A DNA stretch of 64,000 bases from Pseudolysinimonas_A sp947085045 (GTDB lineage Bacteria; Actinomycetota; Actinomycetes; Actinomycetales; Microbacteriaceae), in NCBI GenBank assembly GCA_947085045.1, contig CAMTUU010000008.1, positions 1-64,000 on the forward strand. Direction: 5' to 3'. The position numbers and the translations under genes were made by a program. Positions 8,161 to 16,185 of this stretch are shown one piece after another. The notes beneath the pieces are model-generated. The model had not been told where the DNA came from. It searched no databases and worked only from the letters and a program-made list of their open reading frames with translations. How positions within the stretch are numbered: the first letter of the stretch is position 1; every line of letters begins with the position of its first letter.

Positions 8161-8394
8161 TTACGCGTCGGTCTCCCGCAGAAGACCGAGGGGGCTCACC
8201 CCGAGCCGCTCGGCGAGGCGCTCGAGCGACCGGAGGGTGAGGTTGCGCTCACCGCGCTCCACCCCGCCCATGTAGGTACGGTGCACGCCGATCTCGTCGG
8301 CGAGATGCTCCTGGCTGAGACCGCGCTCCTGGCGCAACCGACGGATGTTGCGGCCGACGACGATCTGCAAGGTACCTTCCACATCTCGTAACAT
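8161..8394 (-). CDS. Small XRE-family transcriptional regulator
   Basis: A 77-residue protein that is almost entirely one Cro/C1-type helix-turn-helix: NIRRLRQERGLSQEHLADEI then THR/Tyr-rich recognition helix VHRTYMGGVERGERN. It has no effector domain, so it probably acts as a simple dimeric DNA-binding regulator. ATG 8394 has a GAGG immediately upstream, which is close for a ribosome site; a GTG 12 nt downstream is an alternative start. It is followed within 1 nt by the unknown 212-residue gene. Confidence 0.85.
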   Translation of the reverse strand: MLRDVEGTLQIVVGRNIRRLRQERGLSQEHLADEIGVHRTYMGGVERGERNLTLRSLERLAERLGVSPLGLLRETDA

Positions 8395-8568
8395 CCTCGT
8401 CCGCTACTCGTGAGTCTACAGACCGATCAGTAGCATTTGCGTGCTCCCGTCGGCGACGTCGCCGGGTCGTCCTCCCCGCCTCCGGGCGACGACCGGTTTC
8501 CCGAGGCGCCCCGACGGTGTCCGACATCTCCTCTAGCGTGCGAGGGCCGGAACGAGAGCGTGAGGAAC

Positions 8569-8871
8569 ATGACCCACTGCCCACCGTGGTGCATCGCCGA
8601 CCACGCCGCCGAAGACGAGCCCGGGGCCGTACGCCACCGGGGCGAGACCTTCCCGGTGTCCGTCGTACTCGAAGGGCGGGGGCACGGCGGGGTGCATGCC
8701 GCGGAGTTGCTCGTCGAGGTGTCCCGCCGTTCCGAGGAGGCCGTCGTGTGGGTGTACCTGGGCGACGGGTGGACGGGGTTCTCGCTGACGCTCGAGTCCG
8801 CGGGGCGGCTCACGGCGACGTTGAGCGCCGCGCTCCGCGCCGCCGGTACGCTGGACGGGTCGGGCCTGTAG
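8569..8871 (+). CDS. DUF6907 domain protein
   Basis: A 100-residue protein beginning MTHCPPWCIADHA, with EPGAVRHRGETF following, the Cys/His-rich pattern of DUF6907 proteins common in actinobacteria. C4 and C7 with H11 and H26 could bind a metal, but no function is known. I chose ATG 8569 because TGAGGA precedes it and the conserved CPxWC block starts there. Oddly, the last ten nucleotides, including the TAG stop, are the first ten nucleotides of the tRNA-Lys gene. Confidence 0.75.
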   Translation: MTHCPPWCIADHAAEDEPGAVRHRGETFPVSVVLEGRGHGGVHAAELLVEVSRRSEEAVVWVYLGDGWTGFSLTLESAGRLTATLSAALRAAGTLDGSGL

Positions 8872-8934
8872 CTCAGTCGGCAGAGCAAGCGCCTTTTAAG
8901 CGTTGGGTCGTGGGTTCGAGCCCCACCGGGCCCA
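8862..8934 (+). tRNA. tRNA-Lys (anticodon TTT)
   Basis: A 73-nt cloverleaf. The acceptor stem GGGCCTG pairs with CGGGCCC (one T-G wobble), the D-arm contains GCTCAGTCGGCAGAGC, and the anticodon loop CTTTTAA gives TTT. The T-arm is GTGGGTTCGAGCCCCAC and the discriminator base is A8934. CCA is not encoded. No direct repeat or integrase lies downstream, so there is no sign that it serves as an attachment site here. Confidence 0.95.
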
Positions 8935-8948
8935 CTCAGTCGTTCAGG

Positions 8949-9425
8949 TCAGAACTCGACGGTGTTCGACTCCCCGACGTCGGGCCTCGACCCGGTGACC
9001 AGCCCCTTCGCGACCTCGAACGCGCGCAGCACCGCCGGCTTGTCGACGTGCCAGTACTCGACGCTGTCGGCACCCACTTCGAGGAGGGCCACCTTCGGGT
9101 CGTCCCGGCCGCCCTCGAACCAGCTCTCGGCCCACGGATTCCAGAAGCGGTCGATGAGGGCGGCATCCCGGGTCACGGTCGCCGTGCCGCTCAGTGAGAC
9201 GTGGCTGGCGCCGTCGGCGTAGGCGACGTTGACGTGCGCGTCGGCCTGCAACTCCGCGGTCTTCGGGCTGGGGTCGGCGGTGAAGAACCAGACCTTCCCG
9301 TCGAAGTCGTGGTCGAGCACGGCGAGCGGGCGGCTGTAGAGGTGCCCGCCCTCTCCCCGCGTGGTGACCGTCGCGAAGCGTGCGCCGCGCATGATGCCGT
9401 GGATGGTGTCCAGCTCGTCGTCCAT
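8949..9425 (-). CDS. Pyridoxamine 5'-phosphate oxidase-like flavoprotein (general stress protein 26 family)
   Basis: A 158-residue split-barrel flavin-binding protein. MRGARFATVTTRGEGGHLYS RPLAV-type N-terminal strands, then VWFFTADPSPKTAEL, VNVAYADGASHVSLSGTA and a conserved FWNPWAESWFEGG segment match the GSP26/YdaG group. Such proteins bind FMN or F420, and their physiological substrate is generally unknown. It ends 14 nt after the tRNA-Lys gene on the opposite strand and stands alone. Confidence 0.85.
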   Translation of the reverse strand: MDDELDTIHGIMRGARFATVTTRGEGGHLYSRPLAVLDHDFDGKVWFFTADPSPKTAELQADAHVNVAYADGASHVSLSGTATVTRDAALIDRFWNPWAESWFEGGRDDPKVALLEVGADSVEYWHVDKPAVLRAFEVAKGLVTGSRPDVGESNTVEF

Positions 9426-9520
9426 GACCCCATCCGACGCCCCGACGTTCGGGAGGGGAATCTATTGACGGGCGACGCGAGTCGAGGTAGGGATGCCGCG
9501 GACGTGCGCACCGGCGGACG

Positions 9521-9526
9521 TAGGCT
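9521..9526 (+). promoter_or_regulatory. Leaderless -10 box (TAGGCT)
   Basis: TAGGCT lies 6 nt before ATG 9533, so transcription should begin at the start codon. Confidence 0.6.
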
Positions 9527-9532
9527 CAGCAC

Positions 9533-10006
9533 ATGACGACCTACGAGGAGCGCCACGCCGCCGCACGAGAGCTCGACACGCGTCTCGCCGCTGCGAACGC
9601 CGCCTGGCGGAACAGCCCCGTCTTCGCCGAGAACGCCGAGCTGCTCGGCCAGATGGTCTCGCGCATCGCGCTCGCCGGGAACGGCCGCGACGTCAGCCAC
9701 ATCGCGACGGAGGTGACCGACACGGCCGTGCGCGTGACCGTATTCGTCGACGGCGCGGTCATCGACGCGTCGTTCAAGGAGGGAGCACTCGTCGTGGATG
9801 TCCTCCCCCTCGACATCCGCTCGCTGCGGGTGACCTCCACTCAGGACTTCTACCCCGACGAGCGCGTCGACTCCGAACTGCCGCTCGCCGTCAACGTCAC
9901 CCTCGCCGAGGGCCGCACGCTGACGCTCCGCGGCTCCGGCGAGGACGAGGACCCGCTGAGCCTCTTCCTGCCCGTGCTGCTGAGCCTCGCGGCCGCCGCG
10001 GGATGA
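9533..10006 (+). CDS. Uncharacterised protein
   Basis: A 157-residue protein not recognised. It starts with a helical segment (YEERHAAARELDTRLAAANA) and continues into a strand-rich region with VTVFVDGAVIDASFKEGAL and an acidic stretch GSGEDEDP, ending in a hydrophobic tail LFLPVLLSLAAAAG. There is no signal peptide. Its stop overlaps the ATG of the next membrane protein (ATGA), so the two are probably made together. A TAGGCT 6 nt upstream indicates a leaderless mRNA. Confidence 0.75.
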   Translation: MTTYEERHAAARELDTRLAAANAAWRNSPVFAENAELLGQMVSRIALAGNGRDVSHIATEVTDTAVRVTVFVDGAVIDASFKEGALVVDVLPLDIRSLRVTSTQDFYPDERVDSELPLAVNVTLAEGRTLTLRGSGEDEDPLSLFLPVLLSLAAAAG

Positions 10007-10641
10007 GCGACCCCGCGCCGCGCCGGCGCCGGCTGCCGGCCTGGCTCCCGCTCGCCGGTGCGTTCGTCGGCTTCAGCCTCGTCGCCATCCGCCTGGCGAC
10101 CCTCCCGCTCGACGGCGCTACGCCCTACCTCGTCGTGTTCGCGGTGGCCGTCGTCGTCATGGCCGTCGCGCTGACCGGCCGGGCGGTCGCACGTCGCTCC
10201 CGGATGCGCGCCGCCGTCGTCGCGCATCCGCAGAGCCTCCTCGTGCCGATCGTCGGCAACGTCGAGACCTCCGCCGCGACGCGCTGGCTGGCCCAGCGGC
10301 TCGGCGATCCGCGGCTCGCCCTCCGGCCGGAGCGGAACCCGATCCTCGCGGTCGACGGGAGCGGACTCCGCGTGCTCGACGGCGCCTCGGTCTCTGCGCC
10401 GATCCCCGCCGCGAACCTCACCGTGCTGCCGTTGTCGACGGTGCGGGCGGGCTGGCGCCGCCTGGATGCCCTCGTCCTCGGTGTGGCGATCGGCGACGTC
10501 GTCGCGCCGCTGCCCCTGGTGCCCGCGCGTGCGAGCGTCTTCGCGACGCGGGCGCTCGACGACGCCGAACTGCTGGACGCGTCGGCGCGCATCCGGGATG
10601 CCCTCGCCGGCACCCCGGGGGCTCCCGGCCGGCCGTACTGA
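10003..10641 (+). CDS. Uncharacterised two-helix membrane protein
   Basis: A 212-residue protein. A basic N-terminus (PRRRRLP) is followed by two transmembrane helices at about 16-35 and 43-62, then a basic RRSRMR junction and a soluble cytoplasmic domain of about 140 residues with no recognised motif. It is translationally coupled to the preceding unknown gene (ATGA overlap) and ends 6 nt before the convergent VIT gene. I do not recognise the family. Confidence 0.75.
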   Translation: MSDPAPRRRRLPAWLPLAGAFVGFSLVAIRLATLPLDGATPYLVVFAVAVVVMAVALTGRAVARRSRMRAAVVAHPQSLLVPIVGNVETSAATRWLAQRLGDPRLALRPERNPILAVDGSGLRVLDGASVSAPIPAANLTVLPLSTVRAGWRRLDALVLGVAIGDVVAPLPLVPARASVFATRALDDAELLDASARIRDALAGTPGAPGRPY

Positions 10642-10647
10642 TCCGCG

Positions 10648-11718
10648 TCAGCCGGCGATCGTGCCGAAGAGCAGTCCCAGCACATAGGTGACCGCCGCCG
10701 CGCCGAGGCCGATCAGGAGCTGTCTCAACGCGCGCCGCAGCAGCGACCCCCCGGAGAGCAGGCCGACGATCGCGCCCGTGGCGAGCAGCACGATGCCGAC
10801 CGAGGCGGAGGCGATTCCGACCGCGACGAATCCCGCCGCGCCGACGAGATACGGCAGCACCGGGATGAAGGCCCCGGAGGCGAAGAACAGGAAGCTGGAC
10901 GAGGCGGCGGCCCAGGCCGACCCGACACCGTCGTCATCTGCGGAGACGACGGCGAGGGATCCGGTCTCGTCGAAGCGGCGGGTGGCGAGCACCTCGGATG
11001 CGCGGGTCCGCGCCTCGTCCGGCGACATCCCGCGCGCCCGGTAGACGAGCGCCAGTTCGTTGGCGTCGACGTCCAGATCGGGCAGCGCCTGCTGCGACTC
11101 CGGGTCGGGCCGGGATGCGGCGAGCAGCTCGCGCTGGGACCGCACCGAGACGTACTCGCCCGCCGCCATCGACAGCGACCCCGACAACAGGCCCGCGACG
11201 CCCGTCACGAGGACCGTCTCGGGCGGGAGTCCGGTGGCGCCCACGCCGAGCACGAGGGCGAGGTTGGAGACGAGTCCGTCGTTGATGCCGAAGACGGCGG
11301 CGCGCAGGCTGCCGGCGAGACGTCGGCGCCCCCGGGAGGCGAGCCCGCGCAGCACCTCGCCGTGAATCCGCTCGTCGGCGGCCATGGCATCCGTCGCGTC
11401 CGCATCGGAATCGTAGGGGGAGCGGCCCTCGGCGCGCTGGGCGAGGGCGAGCACGAAGAGCGACCCGAAGCGGCGGCCGAGCACGATGAGCATGCGGCTG
11501 CCGAGACTCGCCCGCTCCCGCGCGCGGGCGTCGCCGCCGAGGAGGGCGATCCAGTGCTGCTCGTGGCGTTCCTCGGCGTCGGCGAGTCCGAGCAGGATCT
11601 CGCGCTCCTCGCCCGAGTTGCGCCCGGCGAGTTCGCGGTAGAGCGCCCCCTCGGCTCGTTCATCGGCGAGGTACCGTCGCCAGCGCCGGATCCGGGCCTT
11701 CTCCGAGCCGGACGCCAT
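10648..11718 (-). CDS. VIT1/CCC1-family transporter with ferritin-like N-terminal domain
   Basis: A 356-residue protein. Residues 1 to about 140 form a ferritin-like helical domain with repeated Glu/His patterns (LADAEERHEQHW, AADERIHGEVLRGL). The C-terminal part is the VIT membrane domain with about five helices, containing AAVFGINDGLVSNLALVLGV and SMAAGEYVSVRSQREL, conserved in Fe/Mn transporters. It probably exports or buffers ferrous iron or manganese; the direction is inferred from the family. The ATG overlaps the epimerase stop by 1 nt. Confidence 0.88.
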   Translation of the reverse strand: MASGSEKARIRRWRRYLADERAEGALYRELAGRNSGEEREILLGLADAEERHEQHWIALLGGDARARERASLGSRMLIVLGRRFGSLFVLALAQRAEGRSPYDSDADATDAMAADERIHGEVLRGLASRGRRRLAGSLRAAVFGINDGLVSNLALVLGVGATGLPPETVLVTGVAGLLSGSLSMAAGEYVSVRSQRELLAASRPDPESQQALPDLDVDANELALVYRARGMSPDEARTRASEVLATRRFDETGSLAVVSADDDGVGSAWAAASSSFLFFASGAFIPVLPYLVGAAGFVAVGIASASVGIVLLATGAIVGLLSGGSLLRRALRQLLIGLGAAAVTYVLGLLFGTIAG

Positions 11719-12641
11719 CAGGACGTGCCGGCGGTGTAGCGCAGGCCCCACGAACCTTCGGACGAAGCGCCCGGTTCGATCCACTGCAGGCCCTGCCCGG
11801 AGTTGAGCGCGTCCGGCGGCGCCGTCATCGGCTCGACGGCGACGGCCGTTCCGGTGCCGTCGGCCCGCGGGAAGATCGGCGTCGTGAAGACCTGCACGTA
11901 GCCCCAGTCGACGTCCTGCACGAGTTCGAGCGTTGCGCCGTCGGGGGCGGTGAGCCAGGCGCTCGCGCCGTCGCGGTGCGTCACACCTCCGAAGGCGGTG
12001 TCGAAGAACTCGTCGCCGAGCCGTCGGCCCGCGCGGAGGTCGTACCGCGTGCCGTCGACCGCAGGCTCGCCGATCGGGTTGAGGCGGTCGTCGACGTCGA
12101 AGTAGGTTCCCGCCGCGACCGTCAGCACGAGGTCCTCGGTCGGGTGGTCGCCGATGCGCAGGAACGGGTGGGCGCCGGTGGCGTACGGGGCCCGCTCGGT
12201 GCCGAGGTTGGTCACCCCGTGCGTCACCGTGAGTCCGTCGGCCCGCACCTCGTAGCGCACCCAGGTGTCGAGCAGGAACGGCCAGCCGTGCTGCGGGGCG
12301 ATCACGGCACCCAGGGTGACCGACCCCGGGGTCTGCGCGCGCACCTGATAGTCGGCGAAGCGCAACAGCCCGTGCAGTGCGTTGCCGCGGGCCGTCTCGG
12401 TGATGTCGAGCTGCAGCTCGGCCCCGTCGTGGGTCCACTTGCCGTCGCGCACGCGGTTCGGCCACGGCGCCAGGATGATGCCGCAGGCGAACGGCGGAGC
12501 GCCCGAGCCGTCGGTCGCCTCGGTGAGTCGCACCCCGCGGACGCGGAGCGACCGGAGCACGGCGGCGACGGTGCCGATCTCGGCGCGGGCGCCGTCGGCT
12601 TCGAGGACGATCAGGTTGCCGGCGGCATCGGGTGCGGTCAC
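11718..12641 (-). CDS. Aldose 1-epimerase (galactose mutarotase) family protein
   Basis: A 307-residue protein of the mutarotase fold. APWPNRVRDGKW and GNALHGLL carry the substrate Arg and first catalytic His, YATGAHPFLRIG the second His, and AVEPMTAPPDA the catalytic Glu. The enzyme would interconvert alpha and beta anomers of an aldose. The GTG start lies 7 nt after a minus-strand TAGGCT, so the mRNA should be leaderless. It diverges from a galactokinase-like gene with only 23 nt between start codons. Confidence 0.88.
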   Translation of the reverse strand: MTAPDAAGNLIVLEADGARAEIGTVAAVLRSLRVRGVRLTEATDGSGAPPFACGIILAPWPNRVRDGKWTHDGAELQLDITETARGNALHGLLRFADYQVRAQTPGSVTLGAVIAPQHGWPFLLDTWVRYEVRADGLTVTHGVTNLGTERAPYATGAHPFLRIGDHPTEDLVLTVAAGTYFDVDDRLNPIGEPAVDGTRYDLRAGRRLGDEFFDTAFGGVTHRDGASAWLTAPDGATLELVQDVDWGYVQVFTTPIFPRADGTGTAVAVEPMTAPPDALNSGQGLQWIEPGASSEGSWGLRYTAGTS

Positions 12642-12648
12642 ATCGAAA

Positions 12649-12658
12649 AGCCTAGGGT
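12649..12658. promoter_or_regulatory. Overlapping divergent -10 boxes between galM-like and galK-like genes
   Basis: Minus-strand TAGGCT (12654-12649) and plus-strand TAGGGT (12653-12658) share the central TA. They lie 7 and 6 nt from the two GTG starts, so one 10-bp element appears to launch two leaderless transcripts in opposite directions. Confidence 0.6.
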
Positions 12659-12664
12659 GAACGG

Positions 12665-13684
12665 GTGCCCGACCTGCGAGACGACGTCCACGAACTGTTC
12701 GGAGTCCTCACCGGTCACGACCCCGACGGCCTGTGGTCGGCTCCCGGCCGGGTCGCCCTGCTCGGTGATCAGACCGGCGAGGAGGGCGTCGTCCTGACCT
12801 TCGCGATCGACCGGCGCACGATCGTCGCGGCGGGCGGACGAGAGGATGCCGTCCTCCGCGTCGCGAGCACGTTCTCCGAGCAGGCGATCGAGATCCCGCT
12901 CGCCGAGCTCGACTCCGTCCGCGGCCGCGCGGGGTGGGCCGACTACCCGCTCGGGGTGGCCTGGGCGCTCGGCCGGACCGGCGCCGATCTGGCCGCGGTG
13001 CCGGGCGTCGACCTGGTGATCGAGTCGAACGTGCCGGTCGGCGCGGGGCTCGCCTCCTCGGCCGCGATCGAGAGCGCCGTAGCCCTGGCGCTGAACGACC
13101 TCTGGCGGCTCGGGCTGTCTCGCGAAGAACTGGCCCGCGCAAGTCAGCTCGCCGAGAACGACTTCGTCGGCGTCCCCGGCGGCGCCGCGGACCAGTCCGT
13201 CGCCCTGTTCGGTCGAGCCGACAACGCGGTGTTCTTCGGCCGCGGCGAGCCGGAGATCATCCCGCTCGGACTCACCGATGCCGGGCTCACGGTCCTCGTC
13301 CTGGACACCGGCTCGTCGGCCGGCTCCGCATCCTCCGCTGACGAGCGGCACCCGGTCGACGAGAACCAGCGGGTGATGGATGCGGTGCGCGCCCTGCGCG
13401 AGGTCGGCCCGGCCGCCCTGGGCCTGCTCCTCGACGCCTCGCACGCGTCGATGCGTGACGCCGGGATGTCGACGCCCGAGCTCGACCTCGCCGTCGAGAC
13501 CGCACTCGAGAACGGCGCGCTCGGCGCTCGAGCCACCGGCGGGGGAGCCGCGATCGCCCTCACGCCGCTCGACGCGGTGTCGCGCATCCAGGTCGCGATC
13601 GACGGCGCCTTCGCCGAGCACGGCTTCGCGACCCCGGAAGTGTTCGCGGTGCGGCCCTCCGGCGGTGCCGCCCGCGACCGCTAG
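12665..13684 (+). CDS. Galactokinase-like GHMP kinase with altered sugar-binding motif
   Basis: A 339-residue GHMP kinase, shorter than typical galactokinases (about 380-400). The ATP motif is intact (VPVGAGLASSAAIESA), as are the catalytic Asp region GGAADQ and the C-terminal ATGGGAAIAL. The N-terminal galactokinase signature, normally GRVNLIGEHTDY, reads GRVALLGDQTGE: Glu, His and Asp that contact galactose are replaced. It may phosphorylate another sugar or be a degenerate GalK. The context beside an aldose epimerase still suggests sugar use. Confidence 0.82.
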   Translation: MPDLRDDVHELFGVLTGHDPDGLWSAPGRVALLGDQTGEEGVVLTFAIDRRTIVAAGGREDAVLRVASTFSEQAIEIPLAELDSVRGRAGWADYPLGVAWALGRTGADLAAVPGVDLVIESNVPVGAGLASSAAIESAVALALNDLWRLGLSREELARASQLAENDFVGVPGGAADQSVALFGRADNAVFFGRGEPEIIPLGLTDAGLTVLVLDTGSSAGSASSADERHPVDENQRVMDAVRALREVGPAALGLLLDASHASMRDAGMSTPELDLAVETALENGALGARATGGGAAIALTPLDAVSRIQVAIDGAFAEHGFATPEVFAVRPSGGAARDR

Positions 13685-13911
13685 GACGGCGCGTCGCCCG
13701 TTGCGGCGAGCCGCGCCTCGAGCGCGTCGACCCGCTTCGTCAGGTAGTCGATGTACTCGACGAAGAAGCCGACCTTCGTCTCGATGCGATCAAACCGCGG
13801 ATACAGCAGCCTCTTGTCCCAGGTGAACGGCATCTTCAGCGGATGCTGTTCGTCGATCGACGCGATCGACTCGCGGAACGAAGGAACGGGCTCGGGCAGA
13901 GGATTCGTCAT
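13681..13911 (-). CDS. Small uncharacterised protein with C-terminal coiled coil
   Basis: A 76-residue protein, not recognised. The C-terminal half has a heptad-like pattern (FFVEYIDYLTKRVDALEARL) that predicts a short coiled coil; no membrane segment is seen. I chose ATG 13911 because TACCGT lies 6 nt upstream, the leaderless pattern. The stop codon overlaps the convergent galactokinase-like stop within a shared CTAG. Confidence 0.7.
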   Translation of the reverse strand: MTNPLPEPVPSFRESIASIDEQHPLKMPFTWDKRLLYPRFDRIETKVGFFVEYIDYLTKRVDALEARLAATGDAPS

Positions 13912-13917
13912 TCTCAC

Positions 13918-13923
13918 ACGGTA
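13918..13923 (-). promoter_or_regulatory. Leaderless -10 box (TACCGT)
   Basis: TACCGT on the minus strand is separated by 6 nt from ATG 13911. Confidence 0.55.
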
Positions 13924-13932
13924 GTGACCGAC

Positions 13933-13987
13933 GCCCGAGACGGGCGCCGGAACTGGCGCCGCGGCGGAGGCGCGAAAGCGCCTCCGC
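13933..13987 (-). terminator. Three consecutive hairpins after folD
   Basis: A perfect 10-bp stem with a 4-nt loop (13964-13987; TTTC loop on the transcribed strand) starts at the base next to the folD stop. It is followed by GGCGCC/GGCGCC (13943-13960) and GCCCG/CGGGC (13933-13945). The first hairpin is the likely terminator of glyA-folD; no T-tract follows, as is usual in GC-rich actinobacteria. Confidence 0.7.
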
Positions 13988-14869
13988 TCAGAGCGAAGCG
14001 CGTTCCGCGGCATCCACGACGTTGGAGAGCAACAGTGCGCGGGTCATCGGGCCGACGCCGCCGGGGTTCGGCGACAGCCAGCCGGCCACCTCGGCGACCG
14101 CGGGGTCGACGTCACCGTGGAGGCGCGCCTTGCCGGAGTCGGTCATGCCGACGCGGGTGACGCCGACATCCAGTACGGCGGCACCGGGCTTGATCCACTC
14201 GGGCTTCACGAAGTGCGGCACGCCGAGCGCGGCCACGACGATGTCGGCGCGACGCACCTCGGCGGGCAGGTCGACGGTGCGCGAATGGGTGAGCGTCACG
14301 GTCGCGTCGACGCCCTTGCGGGTGAAGACGAGACCGAGCGGGCGTCCGACGGTGAGACCGCGGCCGACGATGACGACGTGCTCGCCGGCGATCGGCACGT
14401 CGTGCCGGCGCAGCAGCTCGACGACGCCCGCCGGGGTGCACGGCAGCGGCGATTTCAGGTCGCCCTCGACGCCGAGCACGAGGCGGCCGAGGTTGGTCGG
14501 GTGGAGGCCGTCGGCGTCCTTATCGGGGTCGATGAGTTCGAGGATCGCGTTCTCGTCGATGCCCTTCGGCAGCGGCAGCTGCACGATGTAGCCGGTGACG
14601 TTGGGGTCGGCGTTCAGCCCCGCGACGGCGGAGCGCACCTCAGCCTCCGACGCGGTCGCGGGCAGTTCGACCGGGATCGAGGTGATGCCGACCTCCGCGC
14701 AGTCGCGGTGCTTGCTCGAGACGTAGGACACCGAGCCCGGGTCGGCGCCGACGAGAAGGGTGCCGAGGCCCGGCACGATCCCCTTCGCCGCGAGTGCCTC
14801 GATCCGCACGCGCAGTTCGTTCTTGATGGCGGTCGCAGTCGCGACGCCGTCGAGTGTGATGGCGGTCAT
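13988..14869 (-). CDS. folD: Methylenetetrahydrofolate dehydrogenase/cyclohydrolase
   Basis: Bifunctional enzyme of one-carbon metabolism converting 5,10-methylene-THF to 10-formyl-THF. The 293-residue protein shows YVSSKHRDCAEVGI with the catalytic Lys, QLPLPKGID, the GRGLTVGRPLGL NADP site and the C-terminal NPGGVGPMTRALLL. The ATG overlaps the glyA stop by 4 nt. Pairing with glyA makes a serine-to-formyl-THF unit, and the ZTP riboswitch upstream links both to purine demand. Confidence 0.97.
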   Translation of the reverse strand: MTAITLDGVATATAIKNELRVRIEALAAKGIVPGLGTLLVGADPGSVSYVSSKHRDCAEVGITSIPVELPATASEAEVRSAVAGLNADPNVTGYIVQLPLPKGIDENAILELIDPDKDADGLHPTNLGRLVLGVEGDLKSPLPCTPAGVVELLRRHDVPIAGEHVVIVGRGLTVGRPLGLVFTRKGVDATVTLTHSRTVDLPAEVRRADIVVAALGVPHFVKPEWIKPGAAVLDVGVTRVGMTDSGKARLHGDVDPAVAEVAGWLSPNPGGVGPMTRALLLSNVVDAAERASL

Positions 14870-16155
14870 TGCCAGCTTCCAGGGCTCGTCAGGCCGGGGT
14901 AGAGCGGGAACCGCGAGGCCAGGGCCTCGACACGCGCGCGCAGACCCGGCAGGTCGGGATCGGCCTTCAGAGTAGCCGCGATGATCTCGGCGACCTCGCC
15001 GAATTCCGCATCGTGGAATCCGCGGGTGGCGAGGGCCGGAGTGCCGATCCGGATGCCGGACGTCACCATCGGCGGGCGCGGATCGTTCGGCACCGAGTTC
15101 TTGTTGACCGTGATGCCGACCTCGTGCAGGAGGTTCTCGGCGTCCTGCCCGGTGATCCTCGAGTCGCGCAGGTCGATGAGCACCAGGTGCACGTCGGTGC
15201 CGCCCGACAGCACCGCGATGCCCTCGGCCGCGACATCCGGTTGCACGAGGCGCTCGGCGATCACCCGGGCGCCGCTCAACGTCGCCTTCTGCCGCTCGAC
15301 GAACTCCGGCTCCATCGCGAGCTTGAACGCCGTCGCCTTCGCCGCGATGACGTGCATCAGCGGTCCGCCCTGCTGACCCGGGAACACGTTGGAGTTCATC
15401 CGCTTCGCGATGTCGGGGTCGTTGGTGAGGATGAAGCCCGAGCGCGGGCCGCCGATCGTCTTGTGCACGGTCGACGACACGATGTGCGCGTGCGGCACGG
15501 GGCTCGGGTGCAGGCCCGCGGCGACGAGTCCTGCGAAATGCGCCATGTCGACCCAGAGCTTCGCGCCCACCTCGTCGGCGATGGCGCGGAACGCCGCGAA
15601 GTCGAGCTGCCGGGGATAGGCCGACCAGCCGGCGATGAGAACCTGAGGCCGCACCTCGAGAGCGCGCTCGCGCACCGTCGCCATGTCGATGGTCATGGTG
15701 CCTGCGTCGAGGCCGTAGGCGTGGGCGTCGTAGAGCTTCCCCGAGAAGTTCAGCTTCATGCCGTGCGTCAGGTGACCGCCCTGCGCCAGTTCGAGGCCCA
15801 GGATGCGGTCGCCCGGCTCGGCGATCGCCGAGAGCACCGCGACGTTCGCGGAGGCACCCGAATGCGGCTGCACGTTGGCGAACTCCGCGCCGAACAGTTT
15901 CTTCGCCCGCTCGATCGCCAGGGTCTCGACGACGTCGACGAACTCGCAGCCGCCGTAGTAGCGCTTGCCGGGGTAGCCCTCGGCGTACTTGTTGGTGAGC
16001 ACCGAGCCCTGCGCCTCGAGCACGGCCCGCGGCACGAAGTTCTCGCTCGCGATCATCTCGAGGGTCGAGCGCTGGCGGTTCAGTTCCGCCTCGAGCGCGG
16101 CGGCGACCTCGGGGTCGACCTCCGACAGGGGCGCGGTGAACGTGGATGACGGCAT
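14866..16155 (-). CDS. glyA: Serine hydroxymethyltransferase
   Basis: PLP enzyme converting serine and THF to glycine and 5,10-methylene-THF. The 429-residue protein has the expected start (PLSEVDPEVAAALEAELNRQ), YAEGYPGKRYYGGCEFVD, and STVHKTIGGPRSG with the PLP Lys. I chose ATG 16155, with GGAG 6 nt upstream. An in-frame GTG at 16206 would put 17 codons inside the conserved 3' part of a riboswitch and is rejected. It is coupled to folD. Confidence 0.97.
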   Translation of the reverse strand: MPSSTFTAPLSEVDPEVAAALEAELNRQRSTLEMIASENFVPRAVLEAQGSVLTNKYAEGYPGKRYYGGCEFVDVVETLAIERAKKLFGAEFANVQPHSGASANVAVLSAIAEPGDRILGLELAQGGHLTHGMKLNFSGKLYDAHAYGLDAGTMTIDMATVRERALEVRPQVLIAGWSAYPRQLDFAAFRAIADEVGAKLWVDMAHFAGLVAAGLHPSPVPHAHIVSSTVHKTIGGPRSGFILTNDPDIAKRMNSNVFPGQQGGPLMHVIAAKATAFKLAMEPEFVERQKATLSGARVIAERLVQPDVAAEGIAVLSGGTDVHLVLIDLRDSRITGQDAENLLHEVGITVNKNSVPNDPRPPMVTSGIRIGTPALATRGFHDAEFGEVAEIIAATLKADPDLPGLRARVEALASRFPLYPGLTSPGSWQ

Positions 16156-16185
16156 GGCTGGCTCCAGACGACGCAGGGTCTCGCG

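Noticed and set aside
8427..8888. 153-residue minus-strand frame opposite DUF6907
   Set aside because: Ser/Thr/Arg-rich shadow that also runs into the tRNA; the plus-strand frame carries the CPxWC motif.
8862..8948. tRNA-Lys as a mobile-element attachment site
   Set aside because: No integrase, no repeated tRNA 3' end and no composition change downstream.
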